Shown here: in pieces, positions 33,738-39,899 of the stretch
Layout: every line of letters starts with the position of its first letter
How positions within the stretch are numbered: position 1 is the first letter of the stretch
DNA from: an uncultured Prevotellaceae bacterium
GTDB taxonomy: Bacteria; Bacteroidota; Bacteroidia; Bacteroidales; Muribaculaceae
Direction of reading: 5' to 3'
Length of the DNA stretch: 39,899 bases
Assembly (NCBI GenBank): GCA_900318535.1
Contig: ONKU01000028.1
Span: 1-39,899 of the forward strand
Notes under the pieces: generated by a model
The model's database searches: none
What the model was told of the DNA's origin: nothing
Seen by the model: the letters and a program-made list of their open reading frames with translations, nothing else
Program-made: the position numbers and the translations under genes

Positions 33738-34843
33738 ATCCGCCACTCGCAAAGCGCCGAAATACCACGTTGTCGATTTGCAAGGCCATAGCCATCATCC
33801 TGATGTGCGCCGGCCATGCCGAGGGACCCACACTGCTGGTGACCTTCATCTACCTGTTCCACATGCCGGTGTTTTTCATCGCGGCGGGCTATTTCTTTGA
33901 CAAAAATTACCTGAGTGACCCGTGGACCTTCTGCAAAAAGCGTGTCAAGGGCCTGTATGTGCCCTTTGTCAAGTGGAGCCTGTTTTTCCTCGTCTTCCAC
34001 AACCTGTTTTTCAAGATCGGGCTGATGAACGAGCACTACGGCAACTGGGCGGGCGGTGTCACCCACCCCTACGACTGGTATCAGTTCTGTCAACGTCTGG
34101 TGCACATCATTTTCTCGATGGGCGGCTACGACGAGTTCCTGGCAGGCGCGTTCTGGTTCTTCAGGGCACTGCTGTTGGCCAGCATCGTGTTCCTGGTGCT
34201 GTACCTGCTGCTTTACAACCGCCACAAGTGGCTCAGCCATGACACCGTGCCCGTGGTGATCGCTCTGCTGGCCATGGGCTTCTCATGGTTCAAGGTAGCC
34301 AACCACCTGACCATCGTCACCGTGGTGCAGGGCGGCATTCGCGAGTGCTGGGGCGTGCTGTTTTTTGCCCTTGGCGTGATATACCGCCGCCACGAGCACC
34401 GCATCCCCGAGCACTGGGCGTTGACGCTCGCCTTTGCCGCAGTACTGCTCGTCGGGGCATACCAGGGCTGGCAAGGCATGGCATTAAAGACCGAACTGCG
34501 CACGGTAGCCACCCTACCCTTCACGGGCGCCATCGGCTTCCTGATGGTACACCACATCGCTGCATGGCTCGACCGCCACGAGGGCATCGTCAAGCGCTTC
34601 ATGGTCTATTGCGGCAACAACACGCTGTACATCTACGTGTTCCACATCATATCGTTCAAGATTGTCTCAGCCTTGAAGATCTGGTATTACGGCCTTGACT
34701 GGGGCCAGATAGGCTGCCACATGGTCATCCACGAGAACAGCACGACCGACCTCTTCTGGGTGCTGTACACCATCGTCGGCACCGCCGTTCCCCTGCTGGG
34801 CATCACCCTCTACCGCCGCCTCACCGCCCCACGATCCTCTTGA
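33734..34843 (+). CDS. Acyltransferase-3 family membrane protein
   Basis: A 369-aa polytopic inner-membrane protein of the acyltransferase-3/OafA type, with about ten hydrophobic segments. The N-terminal RNTTLSICKAIAIILMCAGH has the expected pattern with a conserved His (about 28), followed by LFHMPVFFIAAGYFF. Such proteins O-acetylate surface glycans or carbohydrate monomers. The ATGA overlap with the GH9-deacetylase gene suggests that an acetylating and a deacetylating enzyme are made together. The substrate is unknown. Its stop is followed directly by a CACGCAAAG repeat. Confidence 0.9.
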   Translation: MNPPLAKRRNTTLSICKAIAIILMCAGHAEGPTLLVTFIYLFHMPVFFIAAGYFFDKNYLSDPWTFCKKRVKGLYVPFVKWSLFFLVFHNLFFKIGLMNEHYGNWAGGVTHPYDWYQFCQRLVHIIFSMGGYDEFLAGAFWFFRALLLASIVFLVLYLLLYNRHKWLSHDTVPVVIALLAMGFSWFKVANHLTIVTVVQGGIRECWGVLFFALGVIYRRHEHRIPEHWALTLAFAAVLLVGAYQGWQGMALKTELRTVATLPFTGAIGFLMVHHIAAWLDRHEGIVKRFMVYCGNNTLYIYVFHIISFKIVSALKIWYYGLDWGQIGCHMVIHENSTTDLFWVLYTIVGTAVPLLGITLYRRLTAPRSS

Positions 34844-34846
34844 GCC

Positions 34847-34938
34847 CCACGCAAAGACGCGAAGCCGCTAAGAGTTTTATTAGGATCGCTCGCAAGGGCT
34901 CGCAAAAAATAACTTCGCGCCTTTGCGCCTTTGCGTGA
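34847..34938. repeat. Inverted CACGCAAAG modules between convergent genes
   Basis: CACGCAAAGACGCGAAG (34848-34864) is repeated in inverted form at 34913-34938 (complement CCTCACGCAAAGGCGCAAAGGCGCGAAG, with one extra inner repeat). The loop contains two CTCGCAAGGG/CTCGCAA copies. It sits between the acyltransferase and DUF3667 genes, which converge here, and could act as a large hairpin or a terminator. The same modules occur at 19834, 21066 and 39785. Confidence 0.75.
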
Positions 34939-34963
34939 GGCCCCAACGGATGCGGATTCCAAA

Positions 34964-34980
34964 CTAGGGACTAGGGACTA
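34964..34980. repeat. 7-nt-period array at the DUF3667 3' end
   Basis: On the minus strand: TAGTCCC, TAGTCCC, TAG. The first TAG is the stop codon of the DUF3667 gene. This is a shorter, different-sequence version of the array at 15564 with the same 7-nt period. Confidence 0.75.
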
Positions 34981-35961
34981 GAAACTTGTTGCGTGTTTCC
35001 TCTTCCTGGGCTTGCTGATGATGTAGCTGATAAAGAGGATGAACACGAGGAAAGCGAGGGCGATGGGAGCATTGAGGAAATATCCCCTGGCGACATCGGT
35101 ATGCTGCATTCGCAACAGATGGACGCCATAGCTGGTGTTTAACATGATAGACCATAAGGTAGTGGCACACACAAAAGCCATGAGCACACGCCACAGGGTG
35201 CCCCACACCCCGTAAGCGAAAAGCTGCCTGTAGGTCAGGAAAACAAGCACCATGCCCAAAAGGAACACAAGCCATCCCAAGCCAGTGATGTCATAGAGCA
35301 TGTTCAGGATCAAAAACACGACTGTACTGAACACTTGCACGAAGAAGCCCTGCGGAATAGTGTGACGCGGATTGCGAGGAGCAAAGCGGAAAATGAAATA
35401 GTTGGGAATAATCAGGAAGGAGAGCATGATCAAGGAGAGCATGTCGGGGTGCTTGTTCAGCTCATCGAGAACTTCGCTCAGATAATCGCTCGGCGGCGGG
35501 AATGCGCCATTGATATGGACGTTCAGCCAGGCAAACACATTCGTGATGTAGGCCATCTTTTCTCCCGAGCTGGTTTGAAACATGCCGTTGATGGCGCCCG
35601 TCAAGAAATCGACAGCCACACCCAGAACGCCGATGATCACGAGCATCTTGATGGGCGGGAAACTCACCTGCCGTTTGCCGTTGATATAGTCGCTGATCAC
35701 ATAGCCTGGACGCATAAACAGCTGCAGCAGTGTGAAGGGCAACGAGCGCGAGTGCATGCCCCACACCTCGGCAAAGCTGTGCCACACGCTGCGCCAGGTG
35801 ATGCGTCCCAGACCTGACTTCTGCGAGCAATAGGGGCAGAAATTACCGACAAAATCATGCCCGCAGTTGCAGCAATGGTTAGAATCCTGGGAAACGAACT
35901 CGTTGTCAAACGGGTCCAGCTGCCATTGCCTGAATCGTCTGTATGCTGTTTTGAAATCCAC
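34978..35961 (-). CDS. DUF3667 membrane protein (paralogue 1)
   Basis: A 327-aa membrane protein of family DUF3667 (PF12412). The N-terminus is cytosolic and has a small zinc ribbon, Cys30-x2-Cys33 and Cys42-x2-Cys45 (HCCNCGHDF, NFCPYCSQ). The family core GLGRITWRSV and PGYVISDYINGKRQVSFPPIKML follows, then about five membrane segments. Function is unknown; family members are frequent in Bacteroidetes and often near regulators or PepSY-like genes. It is transcribed leftwards after the PepSY-A gene (92-bp gap) and has a close paralogue on the other strand at 37658. The stop codon lies in a 7-nt array. Confidence 0.9.
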   Translation of the reverse strand: MDFKTAYRRFRQWQLDPFDNEFVSQDSNHCCNCGHDFVGNFCPYCSQKSGLGRITWRSVWHSFAEVWGMHSRSLPFTLLQLFMRPGYVISDYINGKRQVSFPPIKMLVIIGVLGVAVDFLTGAINGMFQTSSGEKMAYITNVFAWLNVHINGAFPPPSDYLSEVLDELNKHPDMLSLIMLSFLIIPNYFIFRFAPRNPRHTIPQGFFVQVFSTVVFLILNMLYDITGLGWLVFLLGMVLVFLTYRQLFAYGVWGTLWRVLMAFVCATTLWSIMLNTSYGVHLLRMQHTDVARGYFLNAPIALAFLVFILFISYIISKPRKRKHATSF

Positions 35962-35980
35962 TGCCGTTGTTTAGTTCAAT

Positions 35981-36026
35981 AAAAAAAGGGAGGAAACGCC
36001 ACTGCCGTCAGGTCATGCCATCTCCC
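35981..36026 (-). terminator. Probable terminator after the PepSY-A gene
   Basis: On the minus strand GGGAG is followed about 30 nt later by CTCCC and TTTTTTT (35981-35987), a plausible intrinsic terminator with a long loop containing a small GCC/GGC stem. It is 28 bp past the stop at 36054. Whether DUF3667 (35961) has its own promoter after this is not visible. Confidence 0.5.
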
Positions 36027-36053
36027 CCCTGTGTATTAGATACGGTGACGACA

Positions 36054-36494
36054 TTAATCGTCGTAGTCCATGTCGATGACCTGGAAATTGCGGTTGAACT
36101 CAATCTCCATGCCGTTGTTGAGCTTCACCTCATAAACGCTACGGTGGCGTTCCAGCTTGATAACTGACTTGCCGGGGTAGTTCTGGTTGAGGTAGCTGCT
36201 GATCTGCTCAGGAACGACGCCAGCGGGGATCTTGCTGTTATAGCACTCGATGTCCTTCCAGTTGCCCGAACGGTCAAACTCAATCTTCTCACCGCTCTCG
36301 TAACGGATGGTGAAGTCATCCCAGTCGGCGGTCACCAACAGGGGCACCTTAGTGGCAAAATTGGCCTTGAGGAAGGTCTGTGCGGCCTGGGGCAGCTGAT
36401 CGTAGGTGATCACGCGGTCATCGTCATCGGCGCTCATAGTCAGGCTCATGGTCATGACCATAGCCATCAACAGGAAAAACTTGATATTCTTCAT
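36054..36494 (-). CDS. PepSY-like exported protein A
   Basis: A 146-aa periplasmic protein with a signal peptide (about 1-22) and two PepSY-like half-repeats (PF11396-type), about 28-82 and 88-146. Each half has a helix, then Tyr-rich beta strands: the first WDDFTIRYESGEKIEFD, the second YEVKLNNGMEIEF. Paralogue of the plus-strand protein at 38617, with which it shares the DW-DD-TIRYESGEK block. PepSY-like proteins are thought to inhibit or regulate proteases or respond to metals; no function is proven here. Upstream of the ATG is a 7-nt-period array. Confidence 0.88.
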   Translation of the reverse strand: MKNIKFFLLMAMVMTMSLTMSADDDDRVITYDQLPQAAQTFLKANFATKVPLLVTADWDDFTIRYESGEKIEFDRSGNWKDIECYNSKIPAGVVPEQISSYLNQNYPGKSVIKLERHRSVYEVKLNNGMEIEFNRNFQVIDMDYDD

Positions 36495-36500
36495 AAATTT

Positions 36501-36640
36501 TAGTTGTTATATAGTTTTTAGTCCTTAGTTGTTAGTTTTTAGTTTTTAGTTGCAAGGAAGCGGATGCCCTCTAAACCCTAAACTCTAAACTCTAAACTGC
36601 GAGCAAAGCGAGCATCCAGGGCTGCGAGCAACGCGAGCAT
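36501..36640. repeat. Repeat modules between PepSY-A and PepSY-B
   Basis: From left to right: 7-mers of the TTTTTAG type (about 36508-36549, TAG or its complement in nearly every unit), GCGGATGCC, four CTAAACC/T 7-mers (36571-36598), GCGAGCAAAGCGAGCAT (36599-36615) and GCGAGCAACGCGAGCAT (36624-36640). The last base overlaps the stop codon of PepSY-B. The CTAAACT-GCGAGCA junction is the same as at 19956-19957. Confidence 0.8.
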
Positions 36641-37074
36641 CAGTCGTCCATCTCGACAATGGCACCCTGCTTGTTGAACTTCAGTTCAAGTCCGTTGGCC
36701 AGGTCCACTTCAAAGCCATTACGCTCCTTGTCAATCTTGGTGATCATCGCATCAGGATAGTTTGCCTGGATGGTTGCCGCAACGGGGGGCGGAATCAGGG
36801 CCGTGGGGACGGGGTTCGTCAACGGGCACTCGATCTTGTCCCACATGTCATCGGTATCAAAATCGATGTGCGTACCATCGGCCAGGAAAATCTCATACTT
36901 CCAACCGGTCAACTCGAGGTCCTTTTGAGCAAAGGTAACCGTCTGGCCAGGGAAATACTGCTGGACGAAAGTCTGGATGGACGCAGGAAGCTGTGCAGGC
37001 AAAACAGGCCTGTCACTGCAGCCCGTCATCAGTAAAACTAAGGCAAAAATGCCTGATACAATAAAATTCTTCAT
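36640..37074 (-). CDS. PepSY-like lipoprotein B
   Basis: A 144-aa lipoprotein (lipobox LMTGC, Cys19) with two PepSY-like half-repeats: ASIQTFVQQYFPG... and VAATIQANYPDAM..., each with an LANG or LADGT beta-strand block. It resembles the plus-strand protein at 39126 (paralogue B), and more distantly protein A. It starts the minus-strand set B, A, DUF3667. A -7 box lies upstream at 37100. The stop codon (TGA at 36640) is immediately followed on the coding strand by the GCTCGC repeat module. Confidence 0.88.
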   Translation of the reverse strand: MKNFIVSGIFALVLLMTGCSDRPVLPAQLPASIQTFVQQYFPGQTVTFAQKDLELTGWKYEIFLADGTHIDFDTDDMWDKIECPLTNPVPTALIPPPVAATIQANYPDAMITKIDKERNGFEVDLANGLELKFNKQGAIVEMDD

Positions 37075-37099
37075 ATTCCCAACATATTATAAACTGCTG

Positions 37100-37107
37100 C
37101 AAATATA
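37100..37107 (-). promoter_or_regulatory. -7 box of PepSY-B
   Basis: The minus strand reads TATATTTG (TAnnTTTG), 25 bp before the ATG at 37074. A TTG lies at 16-bp spacing, shorter than usual. Confidence 0.55.
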
Positions 37108-37149
37108 CATGTATTTCTTCTAACAATAGCAAGAATCTCATGAAAATCG

Positions 37150-37488
37150 GGGCAACCGCACCAAAATGTGTTGTTAAACACCCGTAGGGTGACCTCTGAG
37201 TAACCCCTGGTAAGGCAATTCGCTGAGCGATAGCGAAGTGGATTGCGTCACCAGGGGACAATCATGCAACAATCCATGTCGTTGGAGGCGACCCCAATGT
37301 CGATTACAGGTAAGGGGTCGCTTCCAGCGACCCGAGGAGAGGATCTCTATGCCCCCAGTGAATCAGGTGCCCTCGCTCACGCTTGGTCGCCTGATTTACT
37401 GGGGGTTATTCAATGGGCCGCCCTTTGGGCGGGCGCCTTGACACATAGCATGACTTGTCGCACACACTCGATTTTGGTGCGGTTGCCC
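37150..37488. mobile_element. MITE-like element with 18-bp terminal inverted repeats
   Basis: Perfect 18-bp terminal inverted repeats, GGGCAACCGCACCAAAAT (37150-37167) and its exact complement at 37471-37488, enclose about 300 bp with no credible gene. Inside are at least five hairpins: CACCC/GGGTG (37179-37191), CCCCTGGT/ACCAGGGG (37204-37257), GGAGGCGACCCC/GGGGTCGCTTCC (37284-37325), CCCCCAGT/ACTGGGGG with inner ATCAGG/CCTGAT (37352-37405) and CCGCCC/GGGCGG (37418-37432). No clean target-site duplication borders it: CATGAA occurs on both sides but at different distances. It lies between divergent PepSY-B and the second DUF3667 gene. The remaining flanks (37108-37149, 37489-37600) show nothing I recognise. 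Confidence 0.7.
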
Positions 37489-37600
37489 TACATGAATATA
37501 GTATTCCCATATTGAGGCCTCGAGAACGCCTATCATGTGACTGTAAAGCTTTCTTGTTACCGTTATGGCTGAATAATTGTCGATTTTTGAGGGTTGGATG

Positions 37601-37630
37601 TTGTTTTATTGAGGTTTTTGCGTAATTTTG
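37601..37630 (+). promoter_or_regulatory. Promoter of the second DUF3667 gene
   Basis: TTG (37601-37603), 19-bp spacer, TAATTTTG (37623-37630), a full -33/-7 match 27 bp before the ATG. Confidence 0.75.
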
Positions 37631-37657
37631 CGCTGACCATAATTTTAGTGCCCATAT

Positions 37658-38512
37658 ATGATGAATCTGCAATCACTGAAAAGAAAAATTGAGCACTTCA
37701 AGCGCTGGCAACGGCAGTCGCCCTCCTTCCATCCCTCCAGTGAAGAGGAACATCACTGCCTGTGCTGCGGACACCGCTTTCACGGGAACTATTGTCCACA
37801 CTGTTCCCAACAGGCGGGGCTTGGGCGCATCACTTGGCGCAGTGTCCGCAATGGTGTGATGGACGTCTGGGGTATGGGCTCGCGATCGATGACCCTGTCC
37901 ATTTGGCAACTGTTGTATCGCACGGGTTATTTCATCAGTGACTATATCAATGGTAAGCGGCAGTTGAGTTTTCCGCCGGTCAAGATGCTGTTTATCATCA
38001 CTATGATTTATGCCAATATCATCTATTGGTTTTTCCCCGATGTGTTGAAACTGTCGTTGGAGGAGCAGGGAGCGATAGGATACAAGATGTGGATCAGGGA
38101 ACACTATAGTTGGGCCATGCTGGTCATGTCGCTTTTAGCCATCATCCCCACATGGGTCATCTTCAGGAAATCGCCACGCAACTCTCACCACACGATTCCT
38201 CAGGGCTTCTTCATCCAGGTGTTGTTCCAAACGCTCACCATCGTGCTGTCAATATTGACGATACCGCTTGATTTTATCCAATCTCCTTTCAGCACATTAG
38301 CTTACGACATGTTGATTATGGCCTATTTCTTCGTCGGTTACAAGCAGTTGTTCGGTTATGGAATATGGGGAACCCTGTGGCGGCAAGTTTTGGTCTATAT
38401 CTGTGTCGCTTTTTCCTTCATGTTATTGGTCTGGTTATTCTTCCCCTCGATGATAGACACCATTCTGGAAGCAGTGGACGTCGCCGATTATTTTATCGAA
38501 TATGTCCTTTAG
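37658..38512 (+). CDS. DUF3667 membrane protein (paralogue 2)
   Basis: A 284-aa paralogue of the protein at 34978. The N-terminal zinc ribbon is Cys34-x2-Cys37 (HCLCCGHRF) and Cys46-x2-Cys49 (NYCPHCSQ), followed by the same GLGRITWRSV and TGYFISDYINGKRQLSFPPVKML core and about five membrane helices. It is about 40 residues shorter than paralogue 1, mostly within the central loops. Codon use is more AT-rich than in the surrounding operons, as seen in several third positions. Function unknown. It leads the plus-strand set followed by two PepSY-like genes. Confidence 0.9.
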   Translation: MMNLQSLKRKIEHFKRWQRQSPSFHPSSEEEHHCLCCGHRFHGNYCPHCSQQAGLGRITWRSVRNGVMDVWGMGSRSMTLSIWQLLYRTGYFISDYINGKRQLSFPPVKMLFIITMIYANIIYWFFPDVLKLSLEEQGAIGYKMWIREHYSWAMLVMSLLAIIPTWVIFRKSPRNSHHTIPQGFFIQVLFQTLTIVLSILTIPLDFIQSPFSTLAYDMLIMAYFFVGYKQLFGYGIWGTLWRQVLVYICVAFSFMLLVWLFFPSMIDTILEAVDVADYFIEYVL

Positions 38513-38567
38513 GCAAGCGCTCTTGGTTGGATATTGATAAAAAACTCCGATATCTCAAGAATTGTTG

Positions 38568-38575
38568 TACCTTTG
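38568..38575 (+). promoter_or_regulatory. -7 box of PepSY-A'
   Basis: TACCTTTG, an exact -7 box 41 bp before the ATG at 38617. No -33 match. Confidence 0.55.
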
Positions 38576-38616
38576 CCGCGATAAAAACAATTGTATTGAC
38601 CAAATAACGTATCGAA

Positions 38617-39048
38617 ATGAAGAGTATTAAAGCAATCCTTTTGTTGGTAGCCGTACTGGCAACAAGCTTCAATGCCAAGGCCGACCATGACCAAGTCATC
38701 AATTTCAGTGAGATGCCTGAGGCTGCCCAAGCGCTGCTCAAACAGTGTTTTGCCGACAAGGTGCCCCTGGTGGTGACTGTCGATTGGGATGACTACACTA
38801 TCCGCTACGAGAGCGGTGAGAAGGTGGAGTTTGACAAGCAGGGCAACTGGAAAGAGATCAACTGCCGCTCAACGTGTGTGCCTGCAGAACTGATTCCCGA
38901 GCAAATCAAGTCGCACATCCAGGCCACTTTCCCTGGCTCGGCAATCATCAAGCTCGACCGCAACCGTCGCGGCTACGAGGTGAAGCTCAACAACGGTCTT
39001 GAAGTGGAGTATGACCCCACTTTCCAGATCATTGACATTGACGACTGA
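38617..39048 (+). CDS. PepSY-like exported protein A'
   Basis: A 143-aa periplasmic protein with a signal peptide (about 1-22, ending NAKA) and two PepSY-like half-repeats (about 27-80 and 87-143). It is the close paralogue of the minus-strand protein A: both share WDDYTIRYESGEK-type and YEVKLNNG-type blocks. Its own -7 box suggests separate expression from the DUF3667 gene upstream. It ends with an acidic DIDD tail. Function unknown. Confidence 0.88.
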   Translation: MKSIKAILLLVAVLATSFNAKADHDQVINFSEMPEAAQALLKQCFADKVPLVVTVDWDDYTIRYESGEKVEFDKQGNWKEINCRSTCVPAELIPEQIKSHIQATFPGSAIIKLDRNRRGYEVKLNNGLEVEYDPTFQIIDIDD

Positions 39049-39125
39049 TCAAGATCATCAGCCATTGACAAGAGGTCAATTTCATTAACTCGTTAATCTA
39101 TTTTCTTAAAAAAATAACCAAACAG

Positions 39126-39680
39126 ATGAACAAAATGTATTTCAAAGTATTGTCTATCGGCGTAATCATGTTTGCGCTTTGGTCGTGCGGCGGCAACAAT
39201 AATGATGCTTACCAGCAGCAGCAAGTACCCGTGCCCACTGCCCAACAGCAACCTGCGCAAGCCGCTCCAGCAGATTCTGCTATGGCCCAGGATCCCGCCC
39301 AAGCTCAAGCCGCTCCCGCTACTGCAGTGCAAGGGCTGCCCGACGCCATCACCACCTTTATCAAGCAGCATTTCCCCAATGCCCAGGTAGTGGGTGTTGA
39401 GCCCGATCGCGATCACGGCGGCGTGGAATATGACGTATATCTGAACGACGGCACCCAGATCGACTTTGATGCCAACAACCAGTGGGATCAAGTGGAATCG
39501 ATGAAGGGCGTTCCCGCCTTCTTCATCCCCAAGGGCGTTGCCAACTACGTGAAGAGCAACTATCAGAACGCTGTCATCACCAAGATCAACAAGGAGTATC
39601 ACGGCTATGAGATAGAGCTCGCCAACGGTATGGAACTGAGCTTTGACCGTTCAGGCAACTTCATGGGCATGGACGACTAA
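39126..39680 (+). CDS. PepSY-like lipoprotein B' with Q/P/A-rich linker
   Basis: A 184-aa lipoprotein (lipobox ALWSC, Cys21). Residues about 27-75 are a flexible Gln/Pro/Ala linker (for example QQQQVPVPTAQQQPAQ), absent from paralogue B. Two PepSY-like half-repeats follow (about 75-130 and 135-184), with DAITTFIKQHFPNAQ and YEIELANGMELSFD blocks. It is probably tethered to the outer or inner membrane, with the domain held away by the linker. It is transcribed 77 bp after A' and ends at a strong terminator. Confidence 0.88.
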   Translation: MNKMYFKVLSIGVIMFALWSCGGNNNDAYQQQQVPVPTAQQQPAQAAPADSAMAQDPAQAQAAPATAVQGLPDAITTFIKQHFPNAQVVGVEPDRDHGGVEYDVYLNDGTQIDFDANNQWDQVESMKGVPAFFIPKGVANYVKSNYQNAVITKINKEYHGYEIELANGMELSFDRSGNFMGMDD

Positions 39681-39708
39681 TCGCCAGAACATATTCCAAC
39701 AATAAACC

Positions 39709-39748
39709 GGGCGCCGGGGCAAGTTCAGCCTCGACGCCCTTTTTTTTC
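39709..39748 (+). terminator. Intrinsic terminator after PepSY-B'
   Basis: GGGCG (39709-39713) pairs with CGCCC (39735-39739), with a GGGGC/GCCTC inner stem, followed by nine T. A clear rho-independent terminator. Confidence 0.9.
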
Positions 39749-39784
39749 GTTTTTTCGTTTTTTCTTTGTGTGCACGTGGCCTCA

Positions 39785-39816
39785 CGCTAAGTCGCTAAGC
39801 CGCTAAGCCGCTAAGC
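39785..39816. repeat. Four tandem 8-bp CGCTAAG units
   Basis: CGCTAAGT followed by three CGCTAAGC. The unit is the core of the CACGCTAAGACGCGAAG module at 19834 and elsewhere. The remaining end of the window (39817-39899) has a short GTGTGTG-like palindrome around ACACGTGT and no gene. Confidence 0.75.
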
Positions 39817-39899
39817 TTTGATGTTATTGCTCGCAAAAAATTGAACAAAATGATTATTTGCCACGCAGTGGATATCGCCACACACACGTGTGCGTAGAA

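Noticed and set aside
37135-37500. CATGAA on both sides of the MITE-like element as a target-site duplication
   Set aside because: The two copies are at different distances from the inverted ends (about 5 bp and 2 bp), so they do not form a clean duplication.

Overview
The window is a chromosomal segment of a Bacteroidales bacterium, most likely from the Prevotellaceae/Muribaculaceae side of the order; family or genus cannot be settled from this sequence. The evidence is the 5' end of a Bacteroidales-like 16S rRNA at the left edge, repeated TAnnTTTG (-7) promoter boxes typical of Bacteroidetes (several with TTG 19 bp upstream), lack of strong Shine-Dalgarno sequences, and Bacteroidetes-type families (DUF1460, DUF3667, DUF4296, PepSY-like pairs, BspA-like repeats, dockerin-tailed amylase, large IleRS). 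Coding DNA is moderately GC-rich and the leaders are AT-rich. No tRNA gene, CRISPR array, phage or transposase gene was found.

Layout. 1-477: start of an rRNA operon read leftwards, its leader, a near-ideal promoter and an upstream terminator. 478-5594 (minus): a DUF1460 lipoprotein and a 1348-aa modular secreted alpha-amylase. 5773-9440 (plus): a small exported protein, a cytidylate-kinase-like P-loop enzyme and a TPR protein in one run, then a kinase-CYTH fusion. 9541-11646 (minus): FKBP lipoprotein and glycyl-tRNA synthetase. 11999-18184 (minus): transglutaminase-like protein, SH3-NlpC/P60 peptidase and dipeptide epimerase (murein-peptide processing), followed by an SGNH/MBOAT pair that probably O-acetylates a cell-wall or surface glycan. 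18283-23377 (minus): RlmD, a broken BspA/dockerin gene inside duplicated repeats, a TPR protein and an MscS channel. 23597-34843 (plus): PAP2 phosphatase, then ileS, DksA-like, lspA, DUF4296, a split chromate transporter, a GH9-deacetylase fusion and an acyltransferase. 34978-39680: two divergent sets of DUF3667 and paired PepSY-like genes around a MITE-like palindromic element.

The most unusual feature is a family of short intergenic modules. Several are arrays with a 7-nt period carrying TAG, TGA or TAA in nearly every unit. They begin at, or contain, the stop codons of minus-strand genes (15609, 20017, 21186, 22220, 34978; a related module touches the stop at 36640). Because 7 is not a multiple of 3, such an array stops translation in all three frames. 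Two near-identical composite copies flank the broken BspA gene. The PepSY/DUF3667 duplication, whose gene order is direct but whose strands are opposite, is the other candidate for an undescribed system.
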